Assembly (NCBI RefSeq): GCF_002835665.1
Contig: NZ_PIZV01000024.1
Span: forward strand, 1-64,000
Direction of reading: 5' to 3'
Source: Chryseobacterium sp. PMSZPI
Lineage (GTDB): Bacteria > Bacteroidota > Bacteroidia > Flavobacteriales > Weeksellaceae
DNA length: 64,000 nt
The notes beneath the pieces were generated by a model. It saw nothing but the letters and a program-made list of their open reading frames with translations, made no database searches and had not been told where the DNA came from. A program made the position numbers and the translations under genes. Each line of letters starts with the position of its first letter. The stretch's first letter is position 1. This document shows positions 23,972-33,015 of the stretch, piece after piece.

Positions 23972-24628
23972 ATGACCGAAAACACTGATTTTGATTTTGA
24001 AGAATACAAAAGACAATCGGAAGCACAAAGACAAACTATAAACAATGAGGCATATGATCAGATCCTAAAAAGTGCAAAATTCTTTTTACAAAAAAGGAAA
24101 AACAATATTGTAAGCGAGGAAATTGTTATCGCTTTGGACAGAATGGAAGAAGTATCCAAAATTCCTAATCTGAATGATGTGACCGACATTTATCTTTTTG
24201 AATCTGAGTTCGGCATGAATCCCAGAGACCTTTGTGAAGAATTTCTTTACATTATTCTTATCATGATAGGCCAGCATTATAAAGATGAGCAAATGCAATA
24301 TCTTGAGGAAATCATCCTTAATAATAGTAAATTCCGAGGATCAAATGCATTACAATTTTATTTAAAAATAGGAGTATCCTACAAAGAAAAGAAAGAACGT
24401 ATTTTAAATTTTATTGAAAGTAATATCGATAAGCTCCCTGAAGGTCATAAAAATATGACAGCAATGTTTATCAAAACACATCTTCAAGGTGACAAACATG
24501 CCAAAATTATTTTCGATAAACTAAACATTAGTAATCCCGAAGTTCATTTCAGAAATCCTCCAAGCCACACCCAAAGTAAACCTAAACCGGCTAAAGTATA
24601 TCCAAAATGGTGGGAATTCTGGAAATAG
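23972..24628 (+). CDS. Uncharacterised helical protein with WWEFWK tail
   Basis: A 218-residue cytoplasmic protein that I do not recognise. It is acidic and helical at the N-terminus, with no signal peptide or membrane helix. The middle (FGMNPRDLCEEFLYIILIMIGQHYKDEQMQYLEEII) and the following GVSYKEKKERILNFIESNIDKLP segment could be HEAT-like helical repeats. The C-terminus is a Pro/Lys linker ending in an aromatic-rich WWEFWK. It stands alone between two terminators. HEAT-like fold is a guess from pattern. Confidence 0.55.
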   Translation: MTENTDFDFEEYKRQSEAQRQTINNEAYDQILKSAKFFLQKRKNNIVSEEIVIALDRMEEVSKIPNLNDVTDIYLFESEFGMNPRDLCEEFLYIILIMIGQHYKDEQMQYLEEIILNNSKFRGSNALQFYLKIGVSYKEKKERILNFIESNIDKLPEGHKNMTAMFIKTHLQGDKHAKIIFDKLNISNPEVHFRNPPSHTQSKPKPAKVYPKWWEFWK

Positions 24629-24638
24629 ATATAAAAAA

Positions 24639-24669
24639 AACCTCTGAACATTCAGAGGTTAATTTTTTA
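24639..24669. terminator. Bidirectional terminator before sufS
   Basis: The stem AACCTCTGAA / TTCAGAGGTT with a 2-base loop has an A-run on the left and AATTTTTT on the right, serving the convergent genes on both sides. Confidence 0.85.
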
Positions 24670-25890
24670 TTATGACAACATTCGCTGAGCCTTTTTAACA
24701 CCTTCCACCAAAAGATCTATTTCTTCAAAGGTGTTATATACCGCAAAGCTTGCTCTTACTGTACCGGCAATATTAAAGAAGTTCATAATAGGCTGTGTAC
24801 AATGATGTCCCGTTCTTACAGCAATCCCCATTTTATCAAGGATCATTCCCACGTCAGAAGAAATCCCCACACCTTCAAGATTAAATGAAACGACACCTGT
24901 CCTGTGCGCTTTTTCACCATAAACCTTAAGTCCTTCGATCTCTAAAAGTTGTCTTTGAGCATATTCAAGTAAAGCATTTTCATGATTCTGAATGTGCTCA
25001 TGGCCTACCCTGTTCATAAAATCAACAGCAGCTCCCAGAGCAATATTCCCACCTACATTGGGTGTTCCTGCTTCGTATTTAAATGGAAGTCCTGCATAAG
25101 TAGTTTCGTCAAAAGAACATGTAGCAATCATCTCTCCTCCTCCATGGAACGGTGGCAATGCTTCTAAGATTTCTCTCTTACCATATAAAATCCCTGTTCC
25201 CATTGGCGCATACATTTTATGACCTGAAAAAACAAAGAAATCACAATCCAGCTTCTGAACATCAATATTGAAATGAGGGGCAGATTGAGCACCATCTATC
25301 ACGATATAAGCATCAGTATTTTTTCTTGTTTTAGCAATGATTTCTTCAATAGGATTTACAATTCCCAAAGCATTGGAAACCTGGTTTACAGAAACAACCT
25401 TAGTTTTTTCATTTAAAAATGTATCAAGATAATCTAATTGAAGGATTCCGTTCTCATCGATAGGGATAACACGGAGCTTCGCACCTGTTCTCTCACACAA
25501 TAATTGCCAAGGAACAATATTGGAGTGGTGTTCCAGATATGAAATGATGATTTCATCATCTTTCTTTAATTTCTGTGTTAAAATATAAGAGATAAGGTTC
25601 AACCCTTCTGTTGTTCCTTTTGTAAAAATAACTTCAAAATCATGTTCAGCATTGATGAATTTCTGAATCTTTCTTCTGGAAAGCTCCATTTCCTCTGTAG
25701 CCAATTGGCTTAGAGTATGAATTCCTCTATGAACATTAGCATTAAGCTCAGTATAATATGCGTGACAGACTTCTAAAACCGAATTTGGCTTTTGAGATGT
25801 AGCTGCATTATCCAGATAAACCAGGGGCTTACCGTTCACTTCTCTGTCCAATATAGAAAACTGGCTTCTTATTTCCTGAATGTCAAACAT
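24670..25890 (-). CDS. sufS: Cysteine desulfurase SufS
   Basis: PLP enzyme that takes sulfur from cysteine for Fe-S cluster assembly. The 406-residue protein has PLP Lys225 in FVFSGHKMYAPMG, catalytic Cys364 in VRTGHHCTQPIM, ELNANVHRGIHTLS at about 48-61 and HHSNIVPWQ at 121-129, all typical of the group II (SufS) enzymes. It is separated by about 36 kb from the sufA-sufB-sufC genes at the right end, and is a single-gene unit with its own minus-strand promoter. Confidence 0.95.
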   Translation of the reverse strand: MFDIQEIRSQFSILDREVNGKPLVYLDNAATSQKPNSVLEVCHAYYTELNANVHRGIHTLSQLATEEMELSRRKIQKFINAEHDFEVIFTKGTTEGLNLISYILTQKLKKDDEIIISYLEHHSNIVPWQLLCERTGAKLRVIPIDENGILQLDYLDTFLNEKTKVVSVNQVSNALGIVNPIEEIIAKTRKNTDAYIVIDGAQSAPHFNIDVQKLDCDFFVFSGHKMYAPMGTGILYGKREILEALPPFHGGGEMIATCSFDETTYAGLPFKYEAGTPNVGGNIALGAAVDFMNRVGHEHIQNHENALLEYAQRQLLEIEGLKVYGEKAHRTGVVSFNLEGVGISSDVGMILDKMGIAVRTGHHCTQPIMNFFNIAGTVRASFAVYNTFEEIDLLVEGVKKAQRMLS

Positions 25891-25932
25891 TTATTTATTT
25901 TTTAAATTAAAGCGTCCTTATTTAGAACTCTT

Positions 25933-25940
25933 CAAATTTA
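25933..25940 (-). promoter_or_regulatory. Promoter -7 box of sufS
   Basis: The minus strand reads TAAATTTG, an exact TAnnTTTG box 42 bases before the sufS ATG. Confidence 0.55.
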
Positions 25941-26106
25941 CGGCTTTTTTTTCGAAAGGAAGTATTGGATTGGGCACTGATACTTGTCAGGTGATAGAAA
26001 AATTCGATGGTGTATTGCGAAGAAAGTTAATAAGGTAGAGGAAGCTAAGAAAAGCAAAATTCGCTTATTTCTTTTTATTGGCTTTTTAATAATTTCTTTT
26101 CACCCA

Positions 26107-26136
26107 TAAAAAAACCTGTCAATAAATTGACAGGTC
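26107..26136 (-). terminator. Terminator after rplY
   Basis: The perfect stem ACCTGTCAAT / ATTGACAGGT is followed on the minus strand by TTTTTTTATG. The stretch from here to sufS (25941-26106) holds nothing I can support. Confidence 0.85.
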
Positions 26137-26160
26137 TTATATTGTTTAAATAAGCAATTC

Positions 26161-26802
26161 TTATTCTGCTGCAGTTTCTTCTGCTGGAGCTGCTCCTTCT
26201 TCAGTTGCAACTTCTTCTTCATCTTCATCATCCATAGCTGCTGCACCTCCTTTCATTGCATTTCTAGACATCTTAACAGCTACTACTACTGCGTTGTCTG
26301 GGTGCATGAAAGAATATCCTTCAGTTTTGATACCTCCTACATAAAGTTTGTTACCAATTCTTAATGGAGTAACATCAACAACGATTTCGTCTGGTAAGTT
26401 AGCCGGAATAGCTTTTACTTTTAACTTTCTGAAAGACTGACGTAAAACACCACCAGCAACAACACCTTTAGAACGTCCAGTAATTCTTACAGGAACCTCC
26501 ATGATAACCGGCTTATCGTCAGCTAATTGATAGAAGTCTGCGTGAAGAATTTTGTCAGTAATTGGGTGAAACTGAATATCCTGAAGAACAGCTGGAATTG
26601 TTTTTCCGTCAACTTCAATAGATACCGTGTGTGCTTCAGGAGTGTATACTAATCCTTTGAAAGCTTTCTCTTCAGCAGAGAAGTTTAAAGGTGCTTCACC
26701 TCCATAAACAACACAAGGAACTAATTCAGCATCACGTAAAGCTTTTGTAGACTTTTTGCCCACGCTTTCTCTTTTTGTACCTTGAATTGTAATAGATTTC
26801 AT
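26161..26802 (-). CDS. rplY: 50S ribosomal protein L25 (Ctc type)
   Basis: Binds 5S rRNA in the large ribosomal subunit. At 213 residues it is the long Ctc form, with the N-terminal L25 domain (about 1-90) and a C-terminal beta domain. [14 protein letters not shown] and the PCVVYGG segment are family signatures. The last 30 residues are a very acidic Glu/Ala tail ([12 protein letters not shown]), common in Bacteroidota. It lies 56 bases downstream of prs on the same strand and is probably co-transcribed. Confidence 0.95.
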   Translation of the reverse strand: MKSITIQGTKRESVGKKSTKALRDAELVPCVVYGGEAPLNFSAEEKAFKGLVYTPEAHTVSIEVDGKTIPAVLQDIQFHPITDKILHADFYQLADDKPVIMEVPVRITGRSKGVVAGGVLRQSFRKLKVKAIPANLPDEIVVDVTPLRIGNKLYVGGIKTEGYSFMHPDNAVVVAVKMSRNAMKGGAAAMDDEDEEEVATEEGAAPAEETAAE

Positions 26803-26858
26803 TTATAAAAAATTTAAAAAATTGTTCTTAATTTAATCTGCAAACTATTTAAAATCAA

Positions 26859-27797
26859 TTAAATAACAAATTTGCTACTGATTGATTTGTGCTCATGAAC
26901 CATTGTCATAACGTCCGCAAATAATGGGGCGCAAGATAGCACTTTTATTTTAGATGACAAATTATTTTTAACAGGAATTGAGTCAGTTACAATAACTTCC
27001 AGAAGTTTTGAGTTCTCAATATTCTCGTAAGCCTTTCCTGAAAGTACTCCGTGAGTAGCCATTGCTCTTACGGTTTTTGCACCTTTTTCAATTAAGATAT
27101 CTGCAGCTTTGCAAAGTGTACCTGCAGTATCAATCATGTCATCAATAAGGATTACATTTTTACCGGTTACATCTCCGATAAGGAACATTTCCTCTACAAC
27201 GTTTGCCTTTTTTCTTTCTTTATAAGCAATTACTACTTCTGCCCCTAAGTGGCCCGCATAGTTCTTAGCTCTTTTTGCACCTCCCATATCCGGAGAAGCA
27301 ATTGTAAGGTCTTCAAGATTTAAAGATCTGATGTAATCTACGAAAATAGTAGAAGCGTAAAGATGATCTACCGGAATTTCGAAGAATCCTTGAATCTGAT
27401 CTGCGTGAAGATCCATGGTCATTACTCTTGTTGCTCCTGCTGCAGTAAGAAGGTTAGCAACAAGCTTAGCACCAATTGGCGCTCTTGGCTTGTCTTTTCT
27501 GTCTTGTCTTGCAAGTCCGAAATAAGGAATTACTACAGTAATGCTTTTTGCAGAAGCTCTTTTTGCTGCATCAATCATTAAAAGAAGTTCCAAAAGATTG
27601 TCCGCGGGTGGGAACGTAGATCCGATTAGGAAAACTCTTCCCCCTCTTACAGATTCGTCTAAAACAGGCTCAAATTCCCCGTCGCTAAACTCCTGAAAGT
27701 TGATTTTCCCTAATTCTTTCCCATAATGCTGGGCAATTTTCTCTGCCAAGTCCCTGCTGGTTCTTGTACAAAATAGATAACTTAACTGATCGGCCAT
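26859..27797 (-). CDS. prs: Ribose-phosphate pyrophosphokinase
   Basis: Makes PRPP from ribose-5-phosphate and ATP for nucleotide, histidine and tryptophan synthesis. The 312-residue enzyme has the flexible-loop/ATP motif IPYFGLARQDRK (about 94-105), the catalytic KERKKANV segment and the PRPP-binding loop NVILIDDMIDTAGTL (about 216). The promoter is immediately downstream of the previous operon's terminator. It pairs with rplY, a conserved order in many bacteria. Confidence 0.97.
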   Translation of the reverse strand: MADQLSYLFCTRTSRDLAEKIAQHYGKELGKINFQEFSDGEFEPVLDESVRGGRVFLIGSTFPPADNLLELLLMIDAAKRASAKSITVVIPYFGLARQDRKDKPRAPIGAKLVANLLTAAGATRVMTMDLHADQIQGFFEIPVDHLYASTIFVDYIRSLNLEDLTIASPDMGGAKRAKNYAGHLGAEVVIAYKERKKANVVEEMFLIGDVTGKNVILIDDMIDTAGTLCKAADILIEKGAKTVRAMATHGVLSGKAYENIENSKLLEVIVTDSIPVKNNLSSKIKVLSCAPLFADVMTMVHEHKSISSKFVI

Positions 27798-27819
27798 TTT
27801 TACTTTTTAAAAGATTTTG

Positions 27820-27827
27820 CAAATTTA
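27820..27827 (-). promoter_or_regulatory. Promoter -7 box of prs-rplY
   Basis: The minus strand reads TAAATTTG, 22 bases before the prs ATG. It begins within the T-run of the upstream terminator. Confidence 0.6.
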
Positions 27828-27859
27828 AAAAAAAACCACAAGAATTACTCTTGTGGTTT
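27824..27859 (-). terminator. Terminator after the SGNH hydrolase gene
   Basis: The perfect 11-bp stem AAACCACAAGA / TCTTGTGGTTT is followed on the minus strand by a run of nine T. It overlaps the prs -7 box. Confidence 0.88.
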
Positions 27860-27882
27860 CTAAGTTTTTATTTTATCAATTA

Positions 27883-29442
27883 TTATGGGAATTTAACTCC
27901 TGAATAATTATTAGGATTTACCTGTGGAAGTGTCGATCTGTATTTTGCGTTAATGGATTTGATAAATTCATTCGCAACTACAGCATATCCTCTTCCCGTC
28001 AGGTGAACACCATCAAGAGAGAATGCTCCTCCTGTTACAAATTTTGCAGTGTATTTTACTCCATCAAACGAAATACCTGATTGTCCGTTCAATTCCAACA
28101 TTTTAGAATTTGCATCTACAAAAGCTAATCCGTATGAATCAGCAAGTGATTTGATAGAAGCATTATAAGCATCAATAGCTGTTTTTACATAACCTGCTTC
28201 TGTTTTTGTTAATACATGTTGGTTCTCTAATGGATAAGAAATACCATAAATATTTACCGGAGCCGGCGCATTAGGTACAGTACTGTTAATTACAGAACTT
28301 GTAGTAAGAAGAATAAAGTCATCTTTCGTAGCTTGTCTTGCCTGCCCAAAGATTTGTCCAAATGCTGTTGCAGTTGGCAATCCCAAAGAAGGAGTTAAAG
28401 CTGCAGTAAGTTGAGCTGATAAATCCTTAAGAGCCACATCTTTAATTAAAACAGGATTTGGCGAAGTAGTAGAAAGAAGATTAATTCTATCTCCTGCACC
28501 AAAAGCTGTAAGCGCCTGCTTCAAAGGACCATACAACCCTGCATTAAGAGCTGCTAAATTCGCACCCAAAGCCTCAGGTGTCAAAGGATTATAAGGAACT
28601 GTTGTAAAGAAAGGAACTGAAGTAACATAAGGAATATTAGCAATAACCCCTTTTGTTGTTCCTACACTTTTAAGACCATCCAAAACTCCTTTAATAGAAC
28701 CTGCCACAACTGCAGGATCAGAAATATCATTGGATTTATATTTTGTAGGATCTAAATTCCCTGTCTGAACTGTAGCAACACTATATGTTGTAACCCCGCC
28801 TACTGTCTGAGAATTCGTTCCTCCGTTAGTTGCATAAGATAATACATCATTATTCCCAATCCAAAGAGAGAAAAACGTAGCTTTTTGAGCCATTGCATCA
28901 GCCAAAACACTGGTTGTAGGGGAAGAAGCGAATCTTACGAAATAAGGATTAGCAGTCCCTGTTTGAAGGCCAGCCTGACTACCATATCCAGGCGCAACCA
29001 AGTGAAAAGATTTTGCTCCCGGTACTCCCATATTTTGATAAGGTGCACCAGAAACTACATTATCCAATGCTGCCGCCGGAGCACTTGGAACAGGAGTTGG
29101 AGACCCCTTAACGATCTGAAGTGTTAATTTTCCGGGAAAACCTGGAAGATTGGTAAATCCACCAATATCATTAGGTATTAAAGGTTGTTTAAAATCTCCA
29201 CCTCCGGCAAGTTTCATCTGCATAGCAATCATGCTTGGATAAGACTCGTTTTGACCACTGCTATACAGGGCTCCATCACGATATCCGGAAGTCAGTGAGT
29301 TTCCTAAAGATATATATTTGGAAAAATCTGCATCTCCTTTCGTTACAGGAATGTCTTTCACATCTGTATCAAAATCATTCTTGCAGCTTGTTGTAAACAA
29401 AAGTGCAGCAATTCCAAGAGTTGATATTATAATTTTTTTCAT
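27883..29442 (-). CDS. SGNH/GDSL-family lipoprotein hydrolase
   Basis: A 519-residue lipoprotein, signal MKKIIISTLGIAALLFTTSC (Cys at 20). Block I of the SGNH fold reads YISLGNSLTSGYRDG, with GNS in place of GDS around the nucleophile Ser. Block III is WIGNNDV (the GxND motif) and block V is SLDGVHLTGRGYAVVANEF (catalytic DxxH). The family includes lipases and esterases. It starts 10 bases after the FadL-like gene, so the two are an operon; a lipase paired with a fatty-acid/hydrophobe channel suggests outer-membrane uptake of lipid products. The substrate is unknown. Confidence 0.85.
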   Translation of the reverse strand: MKKIIISTLGIAALLFTTSCKNDFDTDVKDIPVTKGDADFSKYISLGNSLTSGYRDGALYSSGQNESYPSMIAMQMKLAGGGDFKQPLIPNDIGGFTNLPGFPGKLTLQIVKGSPTPVPSAPAAALDNVVSGAPYQNMGVPGAKSFHLVAPGYGSQAGLQTGTANPYFVRFASSPTTSVLADAMAQKATFFSLWIGNNDVLSYATNGGTNSQTVGGVTTYSVATVQTGNLDPTKYKSNDISDPAVVAGSIKGVLDGLKSVGTTKGVIANIPYVTSVPFFTTVPYNPLTPEALGANLAALNAGLYGPLKQALTAFGAGDRINLLSTTSPNPVLIKDVALKDLSAQLTAALTPSLGLPTATAFGQIFGQARQATKDDFILLTTSSVINSTVPNAPAPVNIYGISYPLENQHVLTKTEAGYVKTAIDAYNASIKSLADSYGLAFVDANSKMLELNGQSGISFDGVKYTAKFVTGGAFSLDGVHLTGRGYAVVANEFIKSINAKYRSTLPQVNPNNYSGVKFP

Positions 29443-29452
29443 AGTCTTTCAA

Positions 29453-30688
29453 TTAAAAAGGATTGTAAGATAAACCTAGTCCAAAATAGAACGCTCTCGC
29501 TTTCGCTTGTCCATAGAATCCAAGGTTAGCATTATTTACATCTCTGTATTGAGGCATAGCATATCCTCCGGCAACATCAATTCCGAATTGCTTCAACTTA
29601 AATCCAACCCCACCCGTAATGACGTATGTATTGAATGAAGGAGTCTCCGCAATAAAGTTTTCATTCGTATAAGGTGCTTCATCATAATAAGCTCCTAAAC
29701 GTCCGTAAATCATATTGGAGAATGCATATTGAGTTCCCAATCTGAATGTTTTGGAGTTTCTGAAATTCTTAGGATTCACAAGAACAGTAGGATCTGCCTG
29801 ATTCCCGATAGGCGCATTATCAAAATCTAACACCAGCTTGCTGTATCTTTCCCATCCATGATAGTTAAAGTCAGCAGATACCAACCATTTTGGAGTTACT
29901 TTATAAGTTAAACCGATGGTATACTCGTCAACCAGTGGAAGAGTCGCTGAAAATCCGTCCTGTCCCGCTGCATTTAATTTTAGCAATGAATAAGGAGATT
30001 GAGTTGGGAATTTAAATGTGGCCGTTCCGTTCTTAGCTTTCATATCGATTGCTGAACGATATGCAATACTGATATCCAATTTCGGATCAGGTCTGAAATA
30101 GAAACCAAATCCATAGCCGTGTCCACTCGCTTTGTTATCATTGATATTAACTTGTCCGTCGAATTGTGTTACAGCTTTATCCCAGTCTACCTTTCCTCTT
30201 GCATAGATATAACTTGCGCCGAAAGACAACCAAGGAGCCAGTTTCACAGAAATCATTGGCTGGAAATAGTAACTTTTCAGTTCCATTTTCTGAACCATTT
30301 CCTTTCCTTCCCAGTTGTCCGGCCATTTTATTGTACTTCCAAAAGGTGTTGAAAAGCTGAAACCTACAGATAGGTTTTCCATTGGTTTATAAGTAATCGC
30401 TGCATAAATCGGCGTTCCAAGTGGGTTATCCGTTTCCGTACTTTGTAAAGTATTTAAGTTCTGAAAAGTAACTTTATTACTTGCACCAAACCCTCCTGCC
30501 ACTACACTCAGTTTGGAAGGGATAAATGACATACCCGCCGGGTTAAAAAATGTCACACTCGCGTCTTCGGCATGAGCACTAGTATGCGCCATGGCCAATT
30601 GTTTTACCCCCTGCAAAGACACCCTAAAGCCTCCTGCGTAAGATAAAACGCCTGCCAATAAAGCAGTTGATACTAATATTTTTTTCAT
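29453..30688 (-). CDS. OmpP1/FadL-family outer membrane channel
   Basis: A 411-residue outer membrane beta-barrel with signal peptide MKKILVSTALLAGVLSYAGG. The N-terminal hatch region MAHTSAHAEDASVTFFNPAGMSFI is the FadL family signature (NPAG motif). The C-terminus ends in a barrel strand with terminal aromatic (YFGLGLSYNPF). Members carry long-chain fatty acids and other hydrophobic compounds across the outer membrane. It precedes the SGNH hydrolase gene by 10 bases, and the -7 box is 21 bases upstream of the ATG. Confidence 0.92.
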   Translation of the reverse strand: MKKILVSTALLAGVLSYAGGFRVSLQGVKQLAMAHTSAHAEDASVTFFNPAGMSFIPSKLSVVAGGFGASNKVTFQNLNTLQSTETDNPLGTPIYAAITYKPMENLSVGFSFSTPFGSTIKWPDNWEGKEMVQKMELKSYYFQPMISVKLAPWLSFGASYIYARGKVDWDKAVTQFDGQVNINDNKASGHGYGFGFYFRPDPKLDISIAYRSAIDMKAKNGTATFKFPTQSPYSLLKLNAAGQDGFSATLPLVDEYTIGLTYKVTPKWLVSADFNYHGWERYSKLVLDFDNAPIGNQADPTVLVNPKNFRNSKTFRLGTQYAFSNMIYGRLGAYYDEAPYTNENFIAETPSFNTYVITGGVGFKLKQFGIDVAGGYAMPQYRDVNNANLGFYGQAKARAFYFGLGLSYNPF

Positions 30689-30708
30689 AGACTATTATTA
30701 TATTAACC

Positions 30709-30716
30709 CAAATATA
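30709..30716 (-). promoter_or_regulatory. Promoter -7 box of the fadL-SGNH operon
   Basis: The minus strand reads TATATTTG, a TAnnTTTG match 20 bases before the ATG. Confidence 0.58.
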
Positions 30717-31107
30717 GAATTATTTTGAATACGTGTGTTAATATTTGCCAATATTTTAAACAATAAATTAAAAGAAAATTATGTTTAAAATAATACTTTG
30801 AGAAAAATAAATTACAAAAGTATCATTATTAAACATTTAAATTCACCGATAAGAGTAATATAATTCACCGTTTAAGATTAAACAATAGTTTAATTTAAGC
30901 AATACTACACCTAAATTCAAGAACTAAAAAAAGAAATACTATAATGAAATGTTAATTTTTTGACAACGGCTATTCTTTTCAAAAACATTTAAAATTTATT
31001 AGTGTTTAAGACTCTTCATACCCTGCTTCTTTCCATATTGAGATTCTTTTTTAATAAAAATACATAAATGTTTTGTTCAGAATTCAGGTTATTTAAGTAT
31101 TTTAGAA

Positions 31108-31136
31108 TTGCATAAAGATAAAAATACATAAATTTG
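31108..31136 (+). promoter_or_regulatory. Promoter of the ricT-gldH-PBP1A operon
   Basis: TTG (31108-31110), an 18-base spacer and TAAATTTG (31129-31136) make the best full match in the window to the Bacteroidota -33/-7 consensus. The ATG is 21 bases further on. Confidence 0.68.
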
Positions 31137-31157
31137 CAAGATTATAAAATATAAAAT

Positions 31158-32552
31158 ATGAGTTGTGGATGCAAAACATCCGGCGATTCTGCACATTCTT
31201 GTGGTCCTAAAAAAACCGCAAATGGCTGTGAAAATGTAAATACCTGCGGGAATAGTTATAAATTAAGTGTTTTTGACTGGCTTTCTAACATCAACAATCC
31301 AACACCAAACAGGTGTGATTTTGTAGAAGTTAGATTTAAAAATGACAGAAAATCGTTTTATAAGAATGTAAATAACATTCCTTTACACATAGGTAGTGTA
31401 ATCACAGTAGAATCAAGCCCGGGACACGATGTAGGCGTAGTAAGCCTTACGGGAGAATTAGTAAAGATTCAGATGAAAAAGAAAAAGTTTTCTGAAGAAT
31501 CGGCACTCAAAATATATAGACAGGCCAACCAAAAGGATCTTGAGGTATGGCAGGAAGCAAGAAAAAAAGAAGACGGCGTAAAGCTTGAGGCAAGAAAAAT
31601 TGCCCAACGAATCGGCCTTGAAATGAAAGTCACCGACGTTGAATACCAAGGCGACGCATCAAAAATCACGTTTTATTATACTGCCGATAATCGTGTAGAT
31701 TTCAGACAGTTGATTAAGGATTACGCAGGAGCCTTCAGGACTAAAATCGATATGAAGCAAATCGGTTTCAGACAAGAAGCTGCAAAAGTAGGCGGAATCG
31801 GATCTTGCGGACGTGAGCTTTGCTGTTCTACATGGCTTACAGACTTCAGGTCTGTAAATACGAATGTAGCAAGATATCAACAACTAAGTATCAATCCTCA
31901 AAAACTGGCAGGCCAGTGCGGTAAGCTTAAGTGTTGTCTTAATTATGAATTGGACAGCTACCTGGATGCATTAAGCGACTTTCCTTCTTCTTCAACAACT
32001 TTGGAAACAGAAAAAGGAAAAGCATTCTGTATTAAAATAGATGTCTTCAAAAAGAAAATGTGGTTTGCCTACGTAGAGAACTCTATTGCTTGGTATGATT
32101 TTGATATTGACCTGGTTAAAAAATTGATTTCAAAAAACAAAAGAGGTGAAAAAACACTTCCTTTAGAAGATCTGAAACAACCTGAAACTTCAACACATAG
32201 CATTGACCTGATTCAGGAGAATAATGTGGACCGTTTTGAAAAGAAAAACAGAGGAAACAGAAACAGGAACAACCAGAATCAGAATAAGCAGAATAACAAT
32301 CAACAAGGGCAAGGGCAAGGACAAAAAAGAAACAGACCGGAAAGACAAGAAAGACCGGAACGTTCCGAAAAGTCTGAAAACCAAAATACTCATTCCGGAA
32401 ACCAGCCTAAACAACAAAAACCACAACCACAACAGAAAGGACCTGTGGAAAAAGTAGAGGCTAATTCGGATGCCGAGAAAAAACTACAAAGCAACCCGAA
32501 TAAGAAAAAATTTAAAAAGAAATATCCTCCAAAAAAAGATAAAAATGCGTAA
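31158..32552 (+). CDS. ricT: RicT (PSP1/YaaT) family protein
   Basis: A 464-residue member of the PSP1 family, which in Bacillus forms a [4Fe-4S]-linked complex acting in RNA processing and sporulation control. The PSP1 core (about 60-290) has the Cys cluster CGRELCCSTWL and CGKLKCCLNYE. The N-terminus MSCGCKTSGDSAHSCGPKK adds further Cys. The C-terminal 120 residues are a low-complexity Asn/Gln/Lys/Arg/Pro tail, likely disordered and RNA-binding. The gene overlaps gldH by 8 bases. Its role in Bacteroidota is not established. Confidence 0.9.
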   Translation: MSCGCKTSGDSAHSCGPKKTANGCENVNTCGNSYKLSVFDWLSNINNPTPNRCDFVEVRFKNDRKSFYKNVNNIPLHIGSVITVESSPGHDVGVVSLTGELVKIQMKKKKFSEESALKIYRQANQKDLEVWQEARKKEDGVKLEARKIAQRIGLEMKVTDVEYQGDASKITFYYTADNRVDFRQLIKDYAGAFRTKIDMKQIGFRQEAAKVGGIGSCGRELCCSTWLTDFRSVNTNVARYQQLSINPQKLAGQCGKLKCCLNYELDSYLDALSDFPSSSTTLETEKGKAFCIKIDVFKKKMWFAYVENSIAWYDFDIDLVKKLISKNKRGEKTLPLEDLKQPETSTHSIDLIQENNVDRFEKKNRGNRNRNNQNQNKQNNNQQGQGQGQKRNRPERQERPERSEKSENQNTHSGNQPKQQKPQPQQKGPVEKVEANSDAEKKLQSNPNKKKFKKKYPPKKDKNA

Positions 32553-33009
32553 AATTTTAGGATTATTTACCCTTATCCTTTTCTTGAGCTGTAACTCTTC
32601 TCCTGGAGAAGATGTTATAATGAATTCCGTTGATAACAAATGGAATAAGAAAAGTGAACAAAAATTTAATCTTGAAATTTCAGATCCGCAAAATCCTAAA
32701 AATATTATATTTGTCGTAAGAAACAACAACAATTATCCTTATAGTAATATAAGGTTTATTGTGAACTTCACCAATCTCCAGAATAAGAAAAAGGAAACAG
32801 ATACTTTGAATTATATTTTGGCAAAACCCAACGGAGAATGGCTTGGCACAGGCTTTGGTGACACAAAAGAAACATTGTTTCAGTATAAAATAAATTATAA
32901 ATTTCCGGGAAAGGGAAAATATGAGATCGGCCTGACTCAGGCAATGAGAAACGATAACCTTCCAGGAATTGAGGATGTTGGAATAAAAATAGAAACGGCT
33001 AAACCGTAA
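32545..33009 (+). CDS. gldH: Gliding motility lipoprotein GldH
   Basis: A 154-residue lipoprotein with signal MRKILGLFTLILFLSC (Cys at 16). The body matches the GldH pattern: NKWNKKSEQKFNLEI near the N-terminus, NIIFVVRNNNNYPYSNI in the middle and EIGLTQAMR near the end. In Flavobacterium johnsoniae GldH is needed for gliding and stabilises GldJ, linking it to the type IX secretion machinery. I use the internal ATG overlapping ricT; the longer frame has a basic 25-residue extension that is ricT tail sequence in another frame. It lies 6 bases before PBP1A. Confidence 0.88.
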   Translation: MRKILGLFTLILFLSCNSSPGEDVIMNSVDNKWNKKSEQKFNLEISDPQNPKNIIFVVRNNNNYPYSNIRFIVNFTNLQNKKKETDTLNYILAKPNGEWLGTGFGDTKETLFQYKINYKFPGKGKYEIGLTQAMRNDNLPGIEDVGIKIETAKP

Positions 33010-33015
33010 CCATAA

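Larger units (their letters stand above)
30689..31157. other. fadL-ricT divergent intergenic region
   Basis: About 470 very AT-rich bases without a supported gene. It contains both divergent promoters, a 22-bp-spaced direct repeat AATTCACCG (30840-30848 and 30862-30870), and the dyad ATTAAAC-AATA-GTTTAAT (30877-30894). These could be regulator sites, but in DNA this AT-rich the dyad may be chance. Confidence 0.4.

Noticed and set aside
24670..25890. SufS as part of the suf operon at the right end
   Set aside because: It is on the opposite strand and about 36 kb away, with its own promoter and terminator context.
32224..32457. Lys/Arg/Glu-rich frame inside ricT
   Set aside because: It is an out-of-frame reading of the low-complexity ricT tail.
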